Shown in pieces: positions 33,740 through 49,720 of a stretch of DNA of 64,000 nucleotides. Each line of letters opens with the position of its first letter. Position 1 is the stretch's first letter. The stretch covers positions 1,823,478 through 1,887,477 of the forward strand of contig MU008158.1 of NCBI GenBank assembly GCA_010909165.1, written 5' to 3'. A program made the translations under genes and the position numbers. Source of the stretch: Anthoceros angustus. Taxonomy: Eukaryota; Streptophyta; Anthocerotopsida; Anthocerotales; Anthocerotaceae. Under the pieces are notes generated by a model. That model ran no database searches. It had not been told where the DNA came from and saw only the letters and a list, made by a program, of their open reading frames with translations.

Positions 33740-36583
33740 TTGCACTTGATTGATGCACAGGGCGAGAGGTTGTTGGAGGGACAGGTTTCCTGCACACCAC
33801 AGATTGGGCCGTTGACCAAGTACAGCAGCATTGCAGGGCACCCAGCCCGTCCACGAGAGTGTCTGGACGGCCATGGGGAAAGAGATTCCAGCGAAAGTGG
33901 TTGTCAACATCACGTGTCGCCACATTGTTGTAGGGGCGGTGCACTGTCTCAGAGTAATAGGCAGCATAGGAAGAGCTATCGGTCGCCCCACTTCCGTGGT
34001 AAAGAGTCCTGGCTGGGTAACTTTTCCAAGTCGACCTCTGTAGATGGAGAGTTGGCTTCTCCAGACATGCAGGTAGATCATCTTCTTCTCCCGCAATCCA
34101 GCGGGTGGATGGCGGATCATCATGATCTTCGCGGGCCTCCAGGATCTGAAAGAGGAGTAACTCCAGAAACTGCGAGCAAGTTATGTCAGCAGGGGCAGCT
34201 CACGGAGGCCGTTGAGGTTGTGGGAGTTCTCGTGAAGACAGACTACCGTATTTCCAAAACTATGTTTCACAATGTGTTGAAAGCATGTAGGGTCCAGCAG
34301 AATCTGATTGTGGGTCGCCGGATTCATGCTCTCACCGTGCAACAGGGGTATCAGTCGGACACATTCTTGTGCAACCACATCTTACGAATGTATGCATGTC
34401 ATGCCAGGTTGCAAGAAGCGATGGATGTGTTCACCATGGTCGCGAAACCAGATGCCTTCATGTGGTCTTCCATAATATCAGCGTATGTTCAACATGGACA
34501 AGCTAAGCAGGCCATTCAACTATATCATCAAATGCGCAGGTCAAATGTTAAGCCGGATGGCCATGTGTTTGTAGCAGCCTTGCAGGCTTGTGCAAGGGGA
34601 GCAGACCTGGAAAGTGGGCAGAAGGTTCATGCTGATGTGTTGGCTAGCGAGCTTCAGCTTAATGTGTTTGTCTCTAGTTGCTTGGTGGACATGTATGCAA
34701 AGTGTGGAATGGGTCAGGAAGCCCTACGACTATACAGTGAAATGCAAAAGGAAGGCATTGCTGCACCGGATTCTGTAACATTTTTGTGCCTACTGCAAGC
34801 ATGCGCAAGTTGGGGTATCCCAGCTTTCAAGACGGGAAAGCAGCTTCATGCACAGATCGAAGAACAGGGGCTTCAAAGTGATGTTATTGTAGCCAACAGT
34901 CTGATTAACATGTACGCAAAGTGTGGCAGCCTAAATGATGCCCAAAGCGTGTTTGAAAGACTTTGTCAAAAAGATGTAGTGACGTGGAATGCCATGTTCG
35001 CCGCATACTCCCAGCAAGGCATGTTTCAGGAAGCTATTCGTCTTTATAGTGCTATGGAACAAGAAGGCAGGACAGGACCTGATTCTGTGACGTTCATATG
35101 CCTTCTGCAGGCATGTGCAAGTGTTGGTATCTCGGCTCTACAGAGCGCAAAGTACTTGCATAGACAGATTGAAGAACGAGGACTTCAGGTTGATGTGGTT
35201 CTGGGTTGCAGCCTGGTAAACATGTACGCAAAGTGTGGCAGCCTTCATGATGCTCAGAGCGTGTTTGATGGACTTGATGAGAAGAATGTGGTGACGTGGA
35301 ATGCCCTGATAGCAGGATATGCCCAGCAGGGCATGGGTCAGGAAGCTCTCGATCTTTATGGCACTATGCAAGAAGAGGGCATCTCTGCTCCCAATTCTGT
35401 CACATTTGTGTGTCTCCTGCAGGCATGTGCAAGTGTGGGTATCACAGCTCTGGAACAGGGGAAACAGGTTCATAGACAGATTGAAGAACAAGGTCTTCAG
35501 GTGGATGTGGCTTTAGGTTGCAGTTTGGTGAACATGTATGCAAAGTGTGGCAGCCTACACCTTGCTCAGAGCGTCTTTGACAAGCTTCCTCAAAAAGATG
35601 TGGCAACGTGGACTGCCATGATAGCTGGCTATTCCCAGCAGGGCATGGATCACAAAGCCTTTTGTCTTGTCAGGGCCATGCAACTGGACGGCTGTGTTCC
35701 ACCCGATTCTGTCACATTTGTGTGCCTCTTGCAAGCATGTGCAAGTGTTGCAGATCTGCATGTGGGCAGGCAGCTTCATGCTCAGATTAAGGAACAAGGG
35801 CTTCAAGCTGATGTGCCTGTAGCCATTGGTTTGATAAGTATGTATGCAAAAGGTGGGAGCATGGTTGATGCCCAGCGAGTCTTTGATGCATTGCCTGAAA
35901 GGGGCATCGTTGCCTGGAATGCGATGATTGCAGGGTACACCCGCCAGGGCGACAGCGGCGTAGTATTTGACTTGGTTCAGAGAATGACAGAGCATGGCAT
36001 ACATCCAAATGGCGTCACTTTCCTATGTGTATTAACAGTTTGCAGTCATGTGGGCGCAGTGAACAAGGGGCAAGAATACTTTGAGACTATGAGCAGACAG
36101 TTTGGCATCCGTCCCACCATGGAACACTACTCATGCATGGTGGATCTCCTAGGTCGTGCAGGCCAACTTGATAAAGCACTAGACGTGGTAAGGACAATGC
36201 CTGTACAGCCTGATAAGGCAGTTTGGCGCACACTATTGGGTGCTTGCCAGAAGTGGAGCAATGTTGAGGTGGGACGCCATGCTTTCGATGAAGCAGTGAA
36301 GCTAGAGGAACCAGATGCTGCAGCGTATGTCTTGATGGCGAACATATACATGGGTGCCCAGATGTGGGAGGAGGGTTTAGAGATGCAGTTGAGGAGAAAA
36401 AGAAGTGCTGCTTGGAAGCAACCGGGCCAGAGCTGGTGGACAGACATGGACGGACTCATGCATACGTTTTCAGTTGTGGACAAGAAGCATCCAGAGAGTG
36501 GAGGTGTATATATAAGGCTGAAACAACTCATTCCCAAAATGAAAAAACTTGGGTATTCATCACATCTATCTTGGAACATATGA
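33740..36583 (+). CDS. PLS-class PPR protein, probable organellar RNA-editing factor (947 aa)
   Basis: Paralogue of the minus-strand PPR gene. The N-terminus (AGHPARPRECL, PETASKLCQ) and first triplet match it. There are six triplets rather than nine. The second lost about 31 residues in frame: MYAKCG runs directly into MGQEALRLY (about 34697-34732). The C-terminus has E1/E2-like motifs, then GQSWWTDMDGLMHTFSVVDKKHPE and a short E+-like tail ending GYSSHLSWNI; no DYW domain. The start is uncertain. The homologous upstream ATG (33724) is closed by a TGA, so the first usable ATG appears to be 33740, in the frame of the conserved part. Single exon. Expected in mitochondria or chloroplasts as a sequence-specific editing factor that recruits a deaminase in trans. 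Confidence 0.88.
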   Translation: MHLIDAQGERLLEGQVSCTPQIGPLTKYSSIAGHPARPRECLDGHGERDSSESGCQHHVSPHCCRGGALSQSNRQHRKSYRSPHFRGKESWLGNFSKSTSVDGELASPDMQVDHLLLPQSSGWMADHHDLRGPPGSERGVTPETASKLCQQGQLTEAVEVVGVLVKTDYRISKTMFHNVLKACRVQQNLIVGRRIHALTVQQGYQSDTFLCNHILRMYACHARLQEAMDVFTMVAKPDAFMWSSIISAYVQHGQAKQAIQLYHQMRRSNVKPDGHVFVAALQACARGADLESGQKVHADVLASELQLNVFVSSCLVDMYAKCGMGQEALRLYSEMQKEGIAAPDSVTFLCLLQACASWGIPAFKTGKQLHAQIEEQGLQSDVIVANSLINMYAKCGSLNDAQSVFERLCQKDVVTWNAMFAAYSQQGMFQEAIRLYSAMEQEGRTGPDSVTFICLLQACASVGISALQSAKYLHRQIEERGLQVDVVLGCSLVNMYAKCGSLHDAQSVFDGLDEKNVVTWNALIAGYAQQGMGQEALDLYGTMQEEGISAPNSVTFVCLLQACASVGITALEQGKQVHRQIEEQGLQVDVALGCSLVNMYAKCGSLHLAQSVFDKLPQKDVATWTAMIAGYSQQGMDHKAFCLVRAMQLDGCVPPDSVTFVCLLQACASVADLHVGRQLHAQIKEQGLQADVPVAIGLISMYAKGGSMVDAQRVFDALPERGIVAWNAMIAGYTRQGDSGVVFDLVQRMTEHGIHPNGVTFLCVLTVCSHVGAVNKGQEYFETMSRQFGIRPTMEHYSCMVDLLGRAGQLDKALDVVRTMPVQPDKAVWRTLLGACQKWSNVEVGRHAFDEAVKLEEPDAAAYVLMANIYMGAQMWEEGLEMQLRRKRSAAWKQPGQSWWTDMDGLMHTFSVVDKKHPESGGVYIRLKQLIPKMKKLGYSSHLSWNI

Positions 36584-37077
36584 GGGAACGGAATCTGAAT
36601 TCTCTTCGAGGGTTGGAGGTTTATCCACTTGAGGCTTTAAGGTACGAAACTGCCTACTTTGTACATACGTTCGTAGTAACACAACTCCCAGCAATTCGGT
36701 GTAGCCTCGTAGTGTTGCACTTGGAGCTGTCGGTGCCTCTTACACAAAGAATGACGACAATATGAAGCACGAACTAACAAACGACGAGAATTTCAAAAAC
36801 CACCAGGACCTTCACATACATACTTCTACAGTTCCAAAGGAGGTAGAAAAAATATTAGCCTGATATGCATAGAAAGAGAAGTGCATGTAATTCTGGTAGG
36901 GACTGATGTTGCTTGTTGTGTCCGAGAAGGAACAAATCCAATCAGTTGGTGCCACAACCTTGCTTGCCGAACCGAGCTCCAATCTTCTTCTGTAGTTTTA
37001 TTTCGTAGGGGTGCCACGGTTTGTATTGCACAAGAAGCCAAAAGTGAAATCCAAATATGTTTTGCAGTTCCTTATAA
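36584..37077. other. 3' flank of the PPR gene, nothing recognised
   Basis: Short open frames only; no domain, repeat or RNA gene seen. Confidence 0.5.
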
Positions 37078-37149
37078 GGAACCCGACGTGATTCGAACAC
37101 GCAGCCTCACGCTATGGAGCCAAACGCGCTACGTTTGCGCCACGGATCC
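37078..37149 (-). tRNA. tRNA-Trp(CCA)-like gene, probably a pseudogene
   Basis: Read on the minus strand, 72 nt. The acceptor stem (GGATCCG with CGGGTTC), D-arm (GCGC/GCGC) and T-arm with TTCGAAT closely follow plant tRNA-Trp, and CCA occupies the anticodon position in the loop CTCCATA. The anticodon stem, normally TCTGA/TCAGA, reads TTTGG/GCGTG and cannot form five pairs. Internal promoter regions look intact, so it may be transcribed, but a functional tRNA is doubtful. No CCA tail or poly-A suggests it is not a recent retrocopy. Confidence 0.6.
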
Positions 37150-37659
37150 CAATCAGTCTTGTACAGTTGCCAGGTTTGCTCCGCCACCTCAATCAACTTT
37201 TGTCCAAGTACATACAAGCACTCGGAGCTGGACTACAGTAGTTATCAGGGTTTCAGATTCACCGGCTACGCTATCTGTGGTCCCCGGGAGAAACGAGGGA
37301 CCGGGACCGGGACCGGGATCGGGTTCAGGACCGGGCTCGGGCTCGGGATCGGGGTCGGCAACTTCACCGACCACCGGTCCCGAACTTTTTCTGATACAAT
37401 CGCGGACCGAGACCGAGGCCGGGACGCGGCCAACCTGAAACCGTGGTAGATATGTACTCTAATTCACGGTGCCGTTCAGGGGTTTCCCCTTGGCACTATG
37501 TAGGGTGGTGTGGATGGGACCACGCATCTATCTTCTACAGTACATACAAGCGCTAAAAGCATGTCCAAGATTTTGTTAAACGGCCTGTAAGGATGGAAGT
37601 AATCTAGCCGGTTGAGATCAGGCCGTTGAAGTTGGTGAAACGAGGTATGGAGATAGTGA
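37150..37659. repeat. Spacer with GGGACC/GGGCTC simple repeat
   Basis: A run of GGGACCGGGACC / CGGGCTCGGG units at about 37297-37365 gives Gly/Pro/Ser-rich open frames on both strands that I discount. The remainder has no recognised feature. Confidence 0.6.
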
Positions 37660-38360
37660 ACACATCCATCGCGTCTTGCAACGATCCTTGAGCATATGGA
37701 CTGTGGATCGAGTCAGGGTGCCTCTAAGACTCATGGCTGCATGGATTGTTGCAAGACGCAAGGGATGTGTTAACCGTGGTTGCCAACGACGTCATGTGGT
37801 CTTTCCCATGATTTCTGTGCTAGGATGTCACACACAAGCAGGCAATGCGACTGTCCCACCTGCTCTGCGAGTCGAGTTTTTATGATCATGGCTTTCAGCA
37901 GCTCTTTAGGCAGCGGACGGGTAGCTGACTCGGGAGACTGGCAAGATGATGTGTGTGGTTGTGTCATTTTTCACTTTTGGCCAAGGCAACCGGTTGCATG
38001 CTGATGTGTTGCAAGGATTGTTTAACCCTAGTTTGTTTTGTGCTCGGGTGCTTGGTGGAAATGAAGGCCAAAGTGCAGAAATACGTGGAGGACTTGGTCT
38101 CATGCAACAATGTCTGATCGGCACCATCGGCCCATCGGCCCTGATCCTGTCACATTAGAGTGCGGTGTTATAAGCATGTGCAGGTGTGGGGAAAGCAAGC
38201 TCCTGGTCAGCAAGGGCGGGATAGTCGACTCTTGGATACTATTCCCAGGAGGGCAGGGGCCACAGTCTCCTGATGCAGCGTGTCACAGTTTATTGAGTTC
38301 AATGTGTCAAGAGCCAAGGTAGAGATGGGACGGCATGCTCGGCCTTGGATCAGCCAGGCC
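37660..38360 (+). pseudogene. Old PPR gene relic
   Basis: Collinear with the 34400-36280 part of the plus-strand PPR gene but heavily decayed. Matches include GTTGCAAGACGCAAGGGATG (37749), CATGTGGTCTTTCC (37793), TTGCATGCTGATGTGTTG (37993), GGGTGCTTGGTGGA (38045), CCTGATCCTGTCACATT (about 38140) and GGGACGGCATGCT (38327). Intervening blocks are deleted, frames are lost and stops are frequent. It also contains a small inverted fragment at its left edge (about 37655-37690, AACACATCCATCGCGTCTTG). It is older than the copy at 49.1 kb. Confidence 0.6.
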
Positions 38361-44100
<5,740 letters not shown>

Positions 44101-44399
44101 GCAGTTTGCCACTAGGTTTTGGCGTTTCCTTGTGATATATGTACATTTCGAATCAAATTTATATTTAGGTAAATTTTATATGTAGGTTATTTATTTTCGT
44201 CGTGCTCTTCTATGAGTCATGTAAATTTGTATGTAGTGCTATCTTATTATAATTTGCATTTTTCTAGGTTGATATCTAGCAAAGGGGGTATTTGAAGTTG
44301 GTATTCCCAGAATTGTTTCCGGGATGTGTGCGTCTAAACATGCACGTGCCACTTCAAATCCATGAAGGAATACCTCTGTTCTCGATTTTAAGATATTTT
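44101..44399. other. 3' flank of the flavoenzyme-hydrolase gene
   Basis: AT-rich, consistent with a 3' untranslated region; no separate feature seen. Confidence 0.5.
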
Positions 44400-45411
44400 A
44401 TTTATATAAAGAATTTTAAAATATAATATTTTCATCATTTCTACAACATGTTAAAAAACAAGACTTCACGCCGCCATGCTTCCAACAAGCATTGTCCCCA
44501 CATTTAACAAAGCTGTACAAAATAAATCTTACTACCACAAAATCTTATTTTTGTATGTTATCATTCTCCATCTCTATGAAGTCTTCAGCTATGTACTTTC
44601 TAGACTTCGTATCCAGGACCATTTCATATTGCATGTAAGGTGCCCAACTTCCTCAATCACTATGACGTCATTTGCTACAAGAGCCACAAACTCCTCACTA
44701 GGGGATTCCTAGAGCTCCTGCTTTATGAGATTATCTCATATGTCAAACGGAATGCGATGTTTCACAAGGGAAGCATCAAAAATATCTTTACACTTGTCTC
44801 TAGATTTTTCAAATGGCAAGCCTAGCATTTGAGCTTTCAACGTCGCCAACTCTCTTGCGCTCAACTTTTTGGCAAAAATTTTTGTCGAGCATAGCCGATG
44901 AGGAGCCTGCTCGTAATCACTTCCTACGCATCAGGCAATGCTTCAAATCCATGTATTTTCTAGGGTATGAATTAAACTAACACATGTTCTAATTTTATTA
45001 TCACCTTGCACTCTTGTCGATTAACTTGTTGCACCTCCATCTCAAACCCCTCATCTGTCTTTAAGGTTTCATGCATATGACGTACGAGCTCCACCTTCCT
45101 CTCTGCCTCTCCCTCCCGCTCTTTTGTCTTTGTTTCGTTGGAGAGAGCCATGACTTCAGGCTGGAGCGTGGTGCATGAAAACTCGCTCGATACTCATGGT
45201 TGCGCATTTCTATTTGCGCCGTCTGCTTCACACTTGCTTCTTCCAACATTGTCTTGGCTTCAGCCAATTCGAGGTTAAATTCCCGAGTCCACATCTCAAA
45301 TATCGAGATTACTGCAATCGCCCTTTCCAGGATAAGAACGTTGGAGGGAAAAGCTGTGTTCTCTATTCTTTGCGAACAAAGAATTAAGCCATGTCGAGAC
45401 AATGTAATCAT
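44400..45411 (-). pseudogene. Decayed coiled-coil coding sequence
   Basis: Minus-strand coding is visible in pieces. NLELAEAKTMLEEASVKQ (about 45290-45240) leads to a Lys/Glu/Arg-rich stretch with VELVRHMHETLKTDEGFEME (about 45090-45030, in a different frame), then ELATLKAQMLGLPFEKSRDK (about 44860-44800). Frameshifts and stops separate them. The text looks like a charged coiled-coil plant protein, but I do not recognise the family. It may be a relic or may contain unrecognised introns. Confidence 0.4.
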
Positions 45412-45484
45412 TTTTTGGACTTGTCAGTGAGGTTTTACTTGTAAAAGAAAAGATTTTACTCTCCATCCTCTTAGTATGTCATAA

Positions 45485-46738
45485 CTATGAATATGCTAGC
45501 TCTTTCATACTTTTTACGCCCCAATTTGAATTATGTGGAAATGTATCGTTCCAAAGCTTTTGAGCGATTATCTTTTGAACAGTTTCACTTGGATGATATT
45601 GATCAAACCAAGGATATTTTTTGGTGTCAAAACATGCTAGCTTCTCACTAACGCAAGCAAATTGGCCATTAAAAGGTCCATCGCCACAACATGCTGCATT
45701 TTTTTTAAATCCGTGCTCTGTAATATTAGACATGATATCCTTTAATATGTTATATGTTGGTCCAAAGTAAAAATAAGAGTCCATGAGACCATCACGACCA
45801 TTGAATATCTCATTTAATGTACTCATAGTAGCATCATTATAGTGCTCCATGTCGGCATTCACAAAATCTATGCATTCACCATGTGGAATATACCTGAATC
45901 TATACAATATATTTGGCATACATCCCATATTTGCAAGACCCATGATGGCAAACTTTCTTGCACCCATCCGATGCAGCTTCTTGATCCCATCCGATAAGTT
46001 TTGAAGAAGAGACATAGTAAAATTGTTCCTAGTTTCTTCATAATTAGCAACATGCAGCTGGCACCCTTCACTTGGATAATGCATGAATGCCCAATCACTG
46101 TAGCCAACTGAAATAAAAATGATTGATTCTTTCAAATGCTTTCGAACTGCATTGGAACCTAATATTTGTTCAAGATTTCGAATTACTACTTGTTCCATTA
46201 ATATTATTTGATCATGAAAGGGAATAACATCTCCTAGTTGATTAAGTCCCGTTTTAAGCAATAACCCAGCACCAGCAGAGGCAAAATTTATACCTGGTGA
46301 TGCGATACTAGACTGATTACGTGATTCGAAGGGAGATTGGTATCCACTCAACTTGAGATACTTGGTGGCTAATATGTCTATTGCAAGCTTACCATCAGTA
46401 TATCTTCCAGTTGAAAGATATGTATCAAAGTTTCTGCCATATGGACCATGATCAGCTTTATAAGCAACTTGACGATTTATATTATTCCCAACATCTACTG
46501 ATGAATCACCAAATACGTAAAGTGCTTTGACGTCGTGAGAAGCATCATTTTCATTATCATTATCATTATTCACAAGGCTATCTTGCGCTTTAGACCTCGC
46601 ACGAGGAAGGTTGCGAGAAGCATGTACATGTGGTATGCTATTCAATACCATGCTAGAAAGTAATATATATATAAATAATTTGTGGAATTTCATCCCATAT
46701 CTATTATATGTAAATAATACGATACCCATTATTAGCAA
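45485..46738 (-). CDS. GDSL-type esterase/lipase, secreted (417 aa, single exon)
   Basis: GDSL (SGNH) enzymes hydrolyse acyl esters and in plants are usually secreted or vacuolar. Block I is VFGDSSVDVGNN with the nucleophile Ser79; block II has INFASAGAGLL; block V has DQYH with Asp379 and His382. Block III, normally G-x-N-D, reads GYSDW, so the oxyanion Asn is replaced. Met16 (46693) begins a good signal peptide (MKFHKLFIYILLSSMVLNS) and is a likelier start than Met1. An Asn/Asp run at residues 57-66 is encoded by an ATT/ATC microsatellite. Length is slightly above the usual 350-400. Plant members normally have several introns; this copy has none. A TATA box lies upstream. Substrate unknown. 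Confidence 0.88.
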   Translation of the reverse strand: MLIMGIVLFTYNRYGMKFHKLFIYILLSSMVLNSIPHVHASRNLPRARSKAQDSLVNNDNDNENDASHDVKALYVFGDSSVDVGNNINRQVAYKADHGPYGRNFDTYLSTGRYTDGKLAIDILATKYLKLSGYQSPFESRNQSSIASPGINFASAGAGLLLKTGLNQLGDVIPFHDQIILMEQVVIRNLEQILGSNAVRKHLKESIIFISVGYSDWAFMHYPSEGCQLHVANYEETRNNFTMSLLQNLSDGIKKLHRMGARKFAIMGLANMGCMPNILYRFRYIPHGECIDFVNADMEHYNDATMSTLNEIFNGRDGLMDSYFYFGPTYNILKDIMSNITEHGFKKNAACCGDGPFNGQFACVSEKLACFDTKKYPWFDQYHPSETVQKIIAQKLWNDTFPHNSNWGVKSMKELAYS

Positions 46739-46822
46739 ATAACAAGCTATAGAAAATTATGATATAGTACCATTCAATACATCACAAGCAAAGTAGACTA
46801 TAAGAGTCTAGCTTTTGTCCCT

Positions 46823-46831
46823 CTATTTATA
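46823..46831 (-). promoter_or_regulatory. TATA box of the GDSL esterase gene
   Basis: Reads TATAAATAG on the minus strand, 85 bp upstream of the first ATG and about 130 bp upstream of the preferred one, a normal plant spacing for a short 5' leader. Confidence 0.6.
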
Positions 46832-46839
46832 CTAGATAG

Positions 46840-49084
46840 GTACATATCTCAAATAAGGTTAACAACTTCTAATTTAAAATTTCTCGATCATTTCCATTGT
46901 GGTTGGACGATCCAGAGCCAACATCTTGCAATACGTTTCACAAGATCACTGACTGCCTAGTGGCTTTGCTGTTTGGTTTGACAAACAAGCCAAGCAGCAG
47001 CACTGGCTGTTCTATGTCTTTGCTTGTAGAATATGATTTGTGGCATGGGCAAATGCTCGAAGGGAGACCTTGTTGTTTGGTGTTAGTGCTTCAGGAGGAA
47101 GAGTTAATTTGGATGAGGCACATTGTACTCGAATAACCTCCCCCTCCAATTTTGTTTCCTTCCCTTGTGGCTCCTTACCTGTCTCATTCCAAAAAGACTC
47201 GTATTTGCATGTGATGAACAATACTCTACCTACATTCTAAGAGATAATAAATACCTTACATAGTTTGGGTAGGAGGAGGGTTGATAACATCTTAATATAC
47301 AACAGGCCTACCCTTGAGGAGTACATCAGCATTATTAGAGAAATAATCCTCTTATAATGTATGCAAACAAAAACTTTACATTTAGCGAATGTATAATTAA
47401 AAATTTTACTAAATCGGTAATTCGTTAATTTGTTAATTTACTAATTCGTTATAAGAATCATATATTACGTATAACGATACTGAATTAAAGAGAAATAAAA
47501 CTTGGTTATTTTTTTGGGTGAATGATAATTGAGTGTATTAAAATTGAGAGGATCGAGAGAGTCGAGTACAAGGAAAATGGTTCAAAGATCCATCGGAGAG
47601 TGCAAAACCACAAGAGTGCTGCTTAAAAAAATGGTTACTTAGAACTGCCGTACTAACCCCCAATCACGGAGAAAGACAAAAATCAGAAGACAGATATATA
47701 CGCGCTGCAGACAAAACAACATGCGCTGCGAAAAGAATCCACAAAGCTGACCAATCACACCACCATAAAGAAGCAGGCCAACTCACAAAGGTCTTCAGCC
47801 AAAACTATCATCCAACACACTTAAGTTGTATGTTAAGAGTTGTACATGTTAAGAGAGTAAGACTAGAAATCAAAGTAAATGTATGTTATGTACCAATATT
47901 TAAGAGGGTCCGAGGCTGCTGCCGAAACCGTTACTCTATTGGTTTGTTGTTCATTCACTCATCAAATGTTATGAATTTATGGAAATTAAAAAAACAAATT
48001 TCAAGACACAGAAAAATTGGTGTTTCGCCCTTCTCCAAATCAACTTGGTAGCGAAACGTGGAGTGACATATAATCAAAGTATAAACATTACACATTTCAT
48101 TTCGTGTATGGCATCCTAGCGTTGGCATTCAATTGGCTTCCGGTGTTGAATCTGCTGCGAAGCTGTGCCGCTCTGGCGGGATGTAGCAGCACAGGCACCT
48201 CCTGGTCGTGTCTTTCCTATGCTGGGTGCAGTGCAGTGGTTCCGTCCGTGTCCGATTGCGGCCCTGCGTTCGGCCTTCTCGGTGGCGGTAGGCGGTGAGC
48301 TGGTACGGTCTTCCTTTCCCCGTTTGCTTCCCAGCTTTCATCCTGGCTCGGTGGCCCCCAGCCTGCTTGTGCTCGAAGTCTCCGGGCTTTGTGTGACTTG
48401 CAATCAAGGGTCATGGTGTGAGTCCCGCCCGTTTTAGAAGGTGAGCTTTTGGTGCACAGATTGTGTGGGTGCTGAGGTTTGAGTGGTGTGTTGCATGCGG
48501 GGCAAACTCATAGATGAAGGTAGCATGTGGACTGACGCATAGGCGCGCTGAGAGGGTAATTTGGAAAGCTGGCCGAGAGCATCAGAACTCGACGAAATTG
48601 CGGATGGCTTGTGGACACTAGATTGCCGATGGGTGAGCTCAGGGTTGTGAGCGTTATCCATGGTGGCACATCTGACTACTGAGGCGAAGGTAGAAGTAGC
48701 AGTAGGGGCGAAAACAAAGGTGACCGCTCGGAATTAAGCAGCATGAATTGTTGTGTCAGCAATGGGAATCACGATGAGGCGAAGGAGGGGAACGGCGTGG
48801 TTTTCCACGTTTGTATCGCGCGGTCGGAGAGCTATCACCGTTTCGCCTCCATCGAAGGCTACGAGTCCAAGACGAACCTGGTCTCCTGAGAATGTGGACG
48901 GCTTCTTCAACATGGCAACAGCCTAGAGCGTGCTGTCCTTCGACCTGATTCACAACAAGATAAAGTCTTGCAAGGAGGTGCCGACCACGGTAGGGCTTTA
49001 TGCTAACTTCCAGGGAGGGCAGAGGCTGCGGCAAGCCATTGCAACGATGATGGAGAGAACGTTTATGGGGGTGACTGTCCATGA
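46840..49084. other. Intergenic DNA without recognised genes
   Basis: AT-rich to about 48.1 kb, then G/T-rich with short open frames (for example 48104-48298 and 48930-49130) that match no family I know. The segment at 48930-49085 is joined in frame to the PPR pseudogene that follows, but I see no PPR text in it. Confidence 0.45.
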
Positions 49085-49720
49085 GAATCTGATTGTGGGT
49101 CGCCGGATTAATGCTCACACCGTGCAATAGGGGTATCAGTCGGACACATTCTTGTGCAACCACATCTTACGAATGTATGCATGTCATGCCAGGTTGCAAA
49201 AAGCGATGGATGTATTCACCTTGGTCGCGAAACCAGATGCCTTCATGTGGTCTTCCTTGATATCAGCGTATGTTCAACATGGACAAGCTAAGCAGGCCAT
49301 TTGACTATATGATCAAATCCGCAGGTCAAATGTTAAGCCGGATGGCCATGTGTTTAGAGCCTTGCGAGCTTGTGCAAGGAGTAGACACGGAAAGTGGGCG
49401 AAGGTTCATCTTGATGTGTTGGCTAGCGAGCTTGACAATATGTTTGTCTCTAGTTGCTTGGTGGACATGTATGCAAAGTGTGGCATGGGTCAGGAAGCCC
49501 TACGACTATACGGTGAAATGCAACAGAGGGCATTGCTGCACCGGATTCTGTAACATTTTGTGCCTAGTGCAAGCGTGGCAAGTTGGGGTACCCCAGCTTT
49601 CAAGACGAGAAAGTAGCTTCATGCACAGATCGAAGAACAACAGCTTCAAAGTGATGTCATTGTAGTCAACAGTCTGATTAACATGTACGCAAAGTGTGGC
49701 AGCCTAGATGATGCTATTGA
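49085..49720 (+). pseudogene. PPR pseudogene derived from the 33740 PPR lineage
   Basis: Starts abruptly at GAGAATCTGATTGTGGGTCG and follows 34300-34950 closely to GGCAGCCTAGATGATGC, then stops matching. It carries the same internal deletion (MYAKCG joined to MGQEALRLYGEM, about 49470-49515) as the plus-strand PPR gene, so it comes from that copy rather than the minus-strand one. Disabling changes include CAG to TAG (about 49129), CAA to TGA (about 49302), and several small losses where the parent has CAG or CTG (GGGCAGAAGG to GGGCGAAGG at about 49397). Both ends are abrupt and non-PPR, so it is a partial genomic copy. Confidence 0.85.
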
